A DNA stretch of 5,768 nt from an uncultured Chlamydiae bacterium (GTDB taxonomy: Bacteria > Chlamydiota > Chlamydiia > Chlamydiales > CALBHK01): assembly GCA_937894565.1 (NCBI GenBank), contig CALBHK010000401.1, forward strand, positions 1 through 5,768, given 5' to 3'. This document shows positions 1 to 2,839 of the stretch, piece by piece (position 1 is the stretch's first letter; the number at the start of each line of letters is the position of its first letter). The position numbers and the translations under genes are program-made. The notes under the pieces are model-generated. The model made no database searches. It had not been told where the DNA came from and worked only from the letters and a program-made list of their open reading frames with translations.

Positions 1-17
1 CAAAACGCGAAATATGT

Positions 18-46
18 TTGACAAAAATGGTTTTTGTTACTAAAAT
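18..46 (+). promoter_or_regulatory. Strong sigma70-like promoter for the replication unit
   Basis: TTGACA at 18-23 is a perfect -35 box, followed by a 17-base spacer and TAAAAT at 41-46 (5 of 6 matches to the -10 box). Transcription would start near 53, giving a leader of about 23 bases before the ATG at 76. It reads into the small protein at 76-345 and then rep. An inverted repeat (21-37) lies between the two boxes and could be a repressor site. On the circle the promoter sits just downstream of the long hairpin at 5665-5714. Confidence 0.75.
21..37. promoter_or_regulatory. Perfect inverted repeat inside the promoter (operator candidate)
   Basis: ACAAAAA (21-27), TGG (28-30), TTTTTGT (31-37) is a perfect 7-bp inverted repeat. 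It overlaps the end of the -35 box and fills most of the -35/-10 spacer, where a bound dimeric repressor would exclude RNA polymerase. The ribbon-helix-helix protein encoded at 1516-1704 on the minus strand is the obvious candidate binder, and the small protein at 76-345 is an alternative. The binding role is inference. Confidence 0.45.
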
Positions 47-75
47 AGTTAATATTGAAGTTCAATAATGGGTTA

Positions 76-345
76 ATGATGATTTACGATATTACTGTTT
101 CAGAGGCAAAACGCGATTTTGAACGCGGTTTTCTTAAGGGTTTTTCGGTTTTTCGGTTATTTGATCAGGGTTCAGATGGTTGGCATCAACCTGTTTGGTT
201 TGTGGAATTTGATTCGACTGCGGGTAAGCAGCGTTTGGTTGATACTCGAACTCGGAAAGTTAGGCATTTTAAGTCGTTTGATGGTCTTATTTCGACTATG
301 GAATCTATTGGCTTTAAAGTCTCGTCGGTTTCTTATGTCGGTTAA
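76..345 (+). CDS. Small protein of uncertain function, possibly replication/regulatory (RepB-like?)
   Basis: This is an 89-residue soluble protein with no signal peptide or membrane segment. The N-terminal part (DITVSEAKRDFERGFLKGF) looks helical and amphipathic. The rest reads like beta strands: WFVEF, a basic LVDTRTRKVRHFKSFD stretch, then SIGFKV near the C-terminus. The pattern 'trp-hydrophobic strand, DTRT, R-x-F-K-S-x-D, x-IGF-x-V' reminds me of short proteins named RepB-like or partition-associated that sit beside rep genes in other inoviruses and small plasmids; this is recollection, not a proven match. I chose the ATG at 76 (another follows at 79) because the in-frame TTG at 55 lies almost at the predicted transcription start. 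The Shine-Dalgarno signal is weak. It is the first gene after the 18-46 promoter, upstream of rep, so a role in replication control or copy number is plausible. Confidence 0.7.
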   Translation: MMIYDITVSEAKRDFERGFLKGFSVFRLFDQGSDGWHQPVWFVEFDSTAGKQRLVDTRTRKVRHFKSFDGLISTMESIGFKVSSVSYVG

Positions 346-352
346 TTTGGGG

Positions 353-380
353 GTATGGGGGGCGCTCGCGCCCTCCATGC
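353..380. repeat. Strong GC-rich hairpin in the pre-rep intergenic region
   Basis: Bases 355-365 pair with 368-378 (ATGGGGGGCGC against GCGCCCTCCAT) in an 11-bp stem with one G-T wobble and a tight TC-centred loop. One wobble pair and one G-C pair extend it to 353-380. It starts eight bases after the stop codon of the upstream small gene and has no following T-run, so it is not a standard intrinsic terminator. Candidate roles are part of the rolling-circle origin, a primer-binding hairpin for complementary-strand synthesis, or transcript attenuation before rep. Confidence 0.6.
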
Positions 381-473
381 AAGACCAAAGCGATTATTTG
401 TCGTGTACTTTCTTCGCGGCCCGTTCGGTTATTTGTTGCTTGGCTAATTCGCGCCCTGCAAAACCGGTTTCTT

Positions 474-500
474 ACTTTACGTGCCTGTAACACGTAAAGT
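474..500. repeat. Perfect 10-bp inverted repeat upstream of rep
   Basis: ACTTTACGTG (474-483) and CACGTAAAGT (491-500) are exact reverse complements with a 7-base centre, CCTGTAA. It ends 30 bases before the rep start codon. It could be a Rep-binding element of the double-strand origin, an operator for rep, or an RNA hairpin limiting rep translation. No T-run follows, so it is not a terminator. The repeat is certain; its role is inferred from position. Confidence 0.6.
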
Positions 501-530
501 TTGTGCCACAAATGTACAGTTAGGTCTGAA

Positions 531-1565
531 ATGCGCGTTTTTTGTGACTGGCTAAGTATCTATCAAGAGCACATGACTGGTGGTTTGCCTCTGCTGAATG
601 GTGGCCACATTGTTGCCATCGATTCTGATGGCTCTATTGATTGGCAGACATGCGCCACGTTTGAGCATGTTGGCTCGTATGACTCAAAAATACGCCTTTC
701 TTGCGATGGTCGTCGCGTTCGCCTGCAAGGGAATGTTGGTCGCTTCAATCGGCCCGATAATGTTTTCGGTTATACGGTTTTAGAGTGTGTTCGTATTGCC
801 AATGAAATTCTCGCCGGTTTTGGCTTGCCGCCTTTCGATGTTTCCAAGGGTTTTTTGACGGCTGACGACGGTCATTTATGTGGTGGGGCCGTGATTACTC
901 GGGTCGATTTGACCTGTAATTTTGCGACTGGTAGCGCTGCCAATTGTGAATCAACCATTAATTGGTCTGCCGGTCAGAAGCTCAAAACGAAGGAGCCGCG
1001 CAGTTATGGTGTGGCGGGTGTTACTTGGGGCGAAGGGTCTAAATTCTGGTATTCGAAAGGTTATGACAAGGCGCGGGATTATTTGCGGCTTCATCCTGTT
1101 GGCTCCAAAAACCATAATAACGATTTATATAGTTGGTTGCGTGACAGTGGTATTTGGCGGTTAGAGTTGGGTCTTAAGTCACGTTTTTTAAAGCAAAATA
1201 ATCTGTGGCGTTTGGCGTCTTGGGTTAGTAAAATTGGTAATGAGTCTGTGGAGTGTGCTGTGTTTCGTGTGTTTTTGGATGATTTAATTGGTGGTGTGGT
1301 GTTTATGGATGATTTGTTGAATATCCCGGGTCGAGCCGGGGAATTAGCTGTCGCGTGGCGTGATGGCGCGGATTTGCGTAAACGGTTGGAGCGTCGTACA
1401 TATTACCGTTACCGCAAAGAGCTTTTGCAATACGGTATCGACATTGCCGTGCCATCGCGTGCGGAGCGTGTCCACACTCAGGTTAAATTGGTTGATCTGC
1501 GGCCTGCGGTTGTTCCTACTTTCTACCAGATGCCTGTTGTTCAGCCTTGGCGGATCGCAGCATAA
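531..1565 (+). CDS. Rolling-circle replication initiation protein, phage gene II/X family
   Basis: This 344-residue protein is predicted to nick the double-stranded circle at the origin and re-ligate displaced single strands, like gene II protein of Ff phages. Features typical of the II/X family are the opening MRVFCDWLSIYQ, NVGRFNRPDN (68-77), ITRVDLTCNFA (122-132), the KFWYSKGYDKARDYLR stretch (171-186) with conserved Tyr/Lys positions, GIWRLELGLKSRFL (207-220), and the basic C-terminal YYRYRKELLQYGIDI (291-305). I cannot assign the catalytic tyrosine with certainty. I chose the ATG at 531 because the protein then starts like its relatives; an in-frame TTG at 501 would add ten unconvincing residues and touch the inverted repeat. 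The ribosome site is weak. It follows the small gene at 76-345 and shares the 18-46 promoter. Its last 50 bases overlap the minus-strand ribbon-helix-helix gene tail to tail. Confidence 0.92.
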   Translation: MRVFCDWLSIYQEHMTGGLPLLNGGHIVAIDSDGSIDWQTCATFEHVGSYDSKIRLSCDGRRVRLQGNVGRFNRPDNVFGYTVLECVRIANEILAGFGLPPFDVSKGFLTADDGHLCGGAVITRVDLTCNFATGSAANCESTINWSAGQKLKTKEPRSYGVAGVTWGEGSKFWYSKGYDKARDYLRLHPVGSKNHNNDLYSWLRDSGIWRLELGLKSRFLKQNNLWRLASWVSKIGNESVECAVFRVFLDDLIGGVVFMDDLLNIPGRAGELAVAWRDGADLRKRLERRTYYRYRKELLQYGIDIAVPSRAERVHTQVKLVDLRPAVVPTFYQMPVVQPWRIAA

Positions 1566-1704
1566 GCTCGGCTATGATTTCTTCTTCATGGCGCATCGCG
1601 ACGGTGAGCGCTGCTTCTGCATAGTCGTGTAATGCAACTTCGTGGAACGTTGCGCATAGCTTGATGCGCTTGTGCGTTGATTCGTCTATTTTCAAATTCT
1701 TCAT
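1516..1704 (-). CDS. Small ribbon-helix-helix DNA-binding protein (Arc/MetJ-type regulator)
   Basis: This 62-residue protein is read on the strand opposite to all other genes. The sequence fits the ribbon-helix-helix fold: MKNLKIDEST (1-10) as the DNA-contacting beta strand and turn, HKRIKLCATF as helix A, and a second helix from about 25 (LHDYAEAALTVAM). Such proteins dimerise and bind short inverted repeats as repressors or antitoxins. The C-terminal 20 residues are charged and probably form an extra helix or flexible tail. The start is the ATG ending at 1704, with a weak purine stretch before it. No toxin gene is next to it, so a phage repressor is more likely than an antitoxin. It overlaps the last 50 bases of rep, and any rep transcript running to the terminator at 1716-1740 is antisense to the entire gene. 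The inverted repeats at both phage promoters are candidate targets. I found no convincing promoter for it. Confidence 0.75.
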   Translation of the reverse strand: MKNLKIDESTHKRIKLCATFHEVALHDYAEAALTVAMRHEEEIIAELMLRSAKAEQQASGRK

Positions 1705-1715
1705 TTTCTTGATCT

Positions 1716-1740
1716 AAACCGGCTTTTGCCGGTTTTTTTT
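1716..1740 (+). terminator. Rho-independent terminator after rep
   Basis: AAACCGGC (1716-1723), loop TTTT, GCCGGTTT (1728-1735), followed by five more Ts to 1740, is a perfect 8-bp stem with a T-run on the + strand. It ends the replication transcript about 150 bases after rep, beyond the whole antisense regulator gene. On the minus strand the same hairpin would lie in the 5' leader of that gene, where no T-run follows it. Confidence 0.88.
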
Positions 1741-1752
1741 CGCCTTTCGTTC

Positions 1753-1764
1753 GTAAACGTTTGC
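1753..1764. promoter_or_regulatory. Palindrome overlapping the -35 box of the second promoter (operator candidate)
   Basis: AAACGTTT (1755-1762) is a perfect 8-bp palindrome, and the flanking G at 1753 and C at 1764 also match. It covers the first bases of the -35 box at 1761-1766. A second partial dyad, CGTT at 1748-1751 with AACG at 1756-1759, overlaps it. Location suggests repression of the structural promoter, perhaps by the regulator encoded just downstream on the minus strand. This is inference. Confidence 0.35.
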
Positions 1765-1789
1765 TTATTTTATTACGCGGTTGTATATT
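1761..1789 (+). promoter_or_regulatory. Sigma70-like promoter for the ssDNA-binding/coat gene unit
   Basis: TTGCTT (1761-1766) is 17 bases from TATATT (1784-1789); each has good but imperfect agreement with the -35 and -10 boxes. Transcription would begin near 1796, giving a pyrimidine-rich leader of about 55 bases before the ATG at 1851. It lies directly behind the rep terminator, as expected for the promoter of the next unit. Confidence 0.65.
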
Positions 1790-1850
1790 TTGCTGCGTAG
1801 TATCTTTTTATCTTTTTGGCTTATGGCTCTATATTCGTTTGGGGGTGTAT

Positions 1851-2117
1851 ATGCGGGTGCTGAATGTTATGCAATCAAGTATTAAGGCAGGGATTGGTAA
1901 ACAAAGCCAGAAGCCATACAAGGCGCTTGTGGTTAAGGGTGCGATTGTTGATCCTGTGACGGGTGATATGCGGATGGTCGATGATATGGTGTTTTTGGAG
2001 GAGCACAAAGTTCGTGTTTTGACTCCGGGCGAATATGAGGTTGTATGCGAGCCGACAGTTATGGACGGGCGGCTTGTGCCGAAGATTGTTGATTTTGTTG
2101 CGGTTAAGAAGCCTTAA
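1851..2117 (+). CDS. Single-stranded DNA-binding protein candidate (gene V-like)
   Basis: This 88-residue soluble protein, predicted to be beta-rich, has no signal peptide or membrane segment. In inoviruses a protein of this size and place, between rep and the coat genes, coats the newly made single strands and switches synthesis from double- to single-stranded DNA. Supporting features are a basic N-terminal part (KAGIGKQSQKPYKALVVK), and the late pattern LTPGEYEVV (57-65) followed by DGRLVPKIVDFVAVK (72-86). This resembles the 'PG-x-Y-x-V ... G-R ... F-x-A-x-K' ending I recall in Pf1/Pf3-type helix-destabilising proteins. The start at 1851 has a GGGGGT stretch a few bases upstream; an ATG at 1869 is the alternative. 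The longer in-frame extension to 1761 runs through the promoter and is rejected. Function comes from position and faint sequence pattern, so it is probable rather than certain. Confidence 0.72.
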   Translation: MRVLNVMQSSIKAGIGKQSQKPYKALVVKGAIVDPVTGDMRMVDDMVFLEEHKVRVLTPGEYEVVCEPTVMDGRLVPKIVDFVAVKKP

Positions 2118-2137
2118 AGGTTCTGGGTAGCTAGAAA

Positions 2138-2233
2138 ATGTCCTTTTTTCAACATCTGCAAAACGTTCTTTTGTGGGTAGTTCCGGTTGTTCTGGCTTTT
2201 GCGGTTGTTGATTTTTGGATTGGTAAGAAATGA
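2138..2233 (+). CDS. 31-residue single-helix membrane protein, candidate minor coat protein (pVII/pIX-like)
   Basis: This short gene encodes MSFFQHLQNV followed by a hydrophobic helix (about residues 10-28, LLWVVPVVLAFAVV core) and a GKK end. That is one membrane segment with positive charge at the C-terminus and no cleavable signal, so the predicted orientation is N-out, C-in. Length and architecture match Ff pVII and pIX (32-33 residues), which start assembly at the particle tip. It begins 20 bases after the ssDNA-binding gene, and its TGA overlaps the ATG of the next gene (ATGA at 2230-2233), suggesting translational coupling. The Shine-Dalgarno is weak (GGGTAG further upstream, GAAA directly before). 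Nothing more specific can be assigned without homologues. Confidence 0.72.
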   Translation: MSFFQHLQNVLLWVVPVVLAFAVVDFWIGKK

Positions 2234-2502
2234 TTTGTACGCAAAACAATGGCTATGGATATCCCATGGTTATGGGGTCATGGTCGCCGGGTGCGAATTG
2301 CAATTACGTAATTTTGGAGCCGTCTGAAGCCGAAACGCTTTATACGATTCTGCAGAATCCCCCGAAGCCGAACCCGTTTAATGATTTAAGCGCGGCAGAG
2401 GGTGGAGTGATAGCGGTGGCGATCATCGCTGTATGGGCTGTCGGTTTCTCATTTCGAGAAATCGCCAGATTGTTTTTAGATCGTCATGACGACGAAATAT
2501 AA
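2230..2502 (+). CDS. 90-residue one-helix membrane protein, candidate minor virion protein
   Basis: I do not recognise a named family. The protein has a polar N-terminal half rich in Asn, Gly and Pro (1-57, with Cys3 and Cys24 that could form a disulphide outside the cytoplasm), a hydrophobic helix at about 58-74 (GGVIAVAIIAVWAVGF), and a charged tail, FREIARLFLDRHDDEI, with three arginines next to the membrane. This predicts N-out, C-in topology without a signal peptide. It lies between a pVII/pIX-like peptide and the major coat gene, overlaps the former by 4 bases and stops 14 bases before the latter, so it is co-expressed with virion proteins. A capping protein or assembly factor is the likely role, by context only. 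A perfect 12-bp palindrome (2481-2492) lies in its last codons. Confidence 0.78.
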   Translation: MICTQNNGYGYPMVMGSWSPGANCNYVILEPSEAETLYTILQNPPKPNPFNDLSAAEGGVIAVAIIAVWAVGFSFREIARLFLDRHDDEI

Positions 2503-2503
2503 A

Positions 2504-2509
2504 AAAGGG
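2504..2509 (+). promoter_or_regulatory. Ribosome binding site of the major coat gene
   Basis: AAAGGG lies seven bases upstream of the ATG at 2517, directly after the stop codon of the preceding gene. It is one of the best-spaced ribosome sites in the window, fitting the very high expression that the major coat protein needs. Confidence 0.7.
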
Positions 2510-2516
2510 TTTTGTA

Positions 2517-2720
2517 ATGAAAATCAAATTCCGTAAATTCCGTGGTTTAGCTGCAACAGCTCTCGCAGTGGGCGCAACAGCATCACAAGCAGCGATTGAT
2601 ACCGCTTCGGTAACTACTGCTTTGACGGATGCGGGTACTGCTTTGGCTGTGGTTGGCGCGGCTTATGTTGCTATGCGTTACGGTTCGGCGGTGTGGAAAT
2701 GGCTTACTAAATTCGCATAA
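2517..2720 (+). CDS. Major coat protein precursor (pVIII-like)
   Basis: This 67-residue precursor has a basic N-region (MKIKFRKFR), a hydrophobic Ala/Leu/Val core (10-22) and a signal-peptidase site after Ala25 (TASQA, with Ser at -3). The mature protein would be 42 residues: a weakly acidic surface part (AIDTASVTTALTDAG), a hydrophobic helix (TALAVVGAAYVAM) and a basic aromatic C-terminus (RYGSAVWKWLTKFA) that would face the DNA. This is the textbook architecture of the pVIII-type subunit, thousands of copies of which form the virion tube. The start is fixed by the AAAGGG ribosome site seven bases upstream. Two hairpins follow: one over the stop codon, one a terminator, which would give an abundant stable coat mRNA. 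The mature protein is shorter than Ff pVIII (50 residues) and close in size to the Pf1 and Pf3 subunits. Confidence 0.9.
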   Translation: MKIKFRKFRGLAATALAVGATASQAAIDTASVTTALTDAGTALAVVGAAYVAMRYGSAVWKWLTKFA

Positions 2721-2727
2721 GCGAATT
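2710..2727 (+). repeat. Hairpin over the coat gene stop codon
   Basis: AATTCGC (2710-2716), loop ATAA containing most of the stop codon, GCGAATT (2721-2727) is a perfect 7-bp stem. It stands 9 bases before the terminator hairpin at 2737. It may protect the coat mRNA 3' end or help termination. The hairpin is seen directly; its role is inference. Confidence 0.5.
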
Positions 2728-2736
2728 CGGGTAGAG

Positions 2737-2759
2737 CGGGGGCTTCGGCCCCTGTTTTT
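2737..2759 (+). terminator. Terminator with UUCG tetraloop after the major coat gene
   Basis: CGGGGGC (2737-2743), loop TTCG (2744-2747), GCCCCTG (2748-2754) gives a 7-bp stem with one G-T pair and an extra-stable tetraloop, followed by TTTTT (2755-2759). Its place between the major coat gene and the attachment-protein gene matches the central terminator of Ff phages, which separates high coat expression from low minor-protein expression. No convincing new promoter follows, so downstream genes probably rely on read-through. Confidence 0.88.
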
Positions 2760-2773
2760 GTTTGGGGGGTGGA

Positions 2774-2839
2774 ATGGATAACTACGGCATTTTCGTGTTG
2801 ATTGCTTTGCTTGGTGGCGCATGGATACTTTTCAATTAG
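2774..2839 (+). CDS. 21-residue hydrophobic peptide, candidate minor coat protein or coupling leader
   Basis: MDNYGIFVLIALLGGAWILFN is nearly all one membrane helix (residues 5-20) with an acidic N-terminus. It has a G-rich ribosome site (GGGGGGTGGA) immediately before the ATG, stronger than that of the large gene after it. It follows the central terminator and its end overlaps the upstream start of the attachment-protein gene (2821) in another frame; the second possible start of that gene (2851) is 11 bases beyond its stop. It could be a pIX-like particle protein or a short leader coupling translation into the attachment protein. It is very short, so it is listed with moderate confidence. 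Confidence 0.55.
   Translation: MDNYGIFVLIALLGGAWILFN

Larger units (their letters stand above)
1..55. repeat. Terminal direct repeat (circular join), left copy
   Basis: The first 55 bases are identical to the last 55 (5714-5768). A circular molecule cut open with a short overlap gives this pattern, and filamentous phage replicative forms are circular. The repeat contains a whole promoter (18-46) and no gene end, so a true terminal repeat is less likely than an assembly overlap. The unique genome length would be 5713 bp. Confidence 0.9.
346..530. other. Non-coding region before rep; candidate replication origin/control region
   Basis: No credible gene lies between the stop of the small upstream protein and the rep start. 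Instead there are two strong inverted repeats (353-380 and 474-500) separated by about 90 bases of mixed sequence, and a second copy of TTCGGTTATTTG (424-435; first copy at 152-163). In inoviruses the Rep nick site and its binding repeats are commonly in an intergenic region near rep, so this is one of two candidate origin regions here; the other is around 5654-5713. I cannot place the nick site from sequence alone. Confidence 0.45.

Noticed and set aside
119..490. Plus-strand open frame of 123 codons overlapping the first gene
   Set aside because: A shadow frame of the 76-345 gene extended through the hairpin; the protein is low-quality Leu/Arg/Val-rich sequence with no domain.
314..511. Minus-strand open frame of 65 codons across the pre-rep gap
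   Set aside because: No ribosome site and no recognisable domain; the composition looks random (many Arg, Thr, Gln). It covers both inverted repeats, so the region is better explained as non-coding.
1516..1704. Reading the minus-strand ribbon-helix-helix gene as an antitoxin of a toxin-antitoxin pair
   Set aside because: No partner toxin frame is adjacent on the same strand; rep continues on one side and a terminator and promoter lie on the other.
1761..1850. N-terminal extension of the ssDNA-binding candidate, which would add a membrane-like segment
   Set aside because: The extension starts at TTG inside the -35 box and runs through the promoter. The T-rich leader simply translates into hydrophobic residues; the ATG at 1851 has a better ribosome site.
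2475..2503. Possible promoter before the coat gene (TTTAGA, 17 bases, TATAAA)
   Set aside because: Transcription would start at about 2510, after the AAAGGG ribosome site, so the mRNA would lack it. The -35 match is also only 4 of 6.
2713..2740. TTCGCATAA at the coat gene end resembling a XerC half-site (dif-like attachment site)
   Set aside because: Only one arm matches; six bases further there is no TTATG-type XerD arm. The sequence is explained by the coat codons and the 2710-2727 hairpin.
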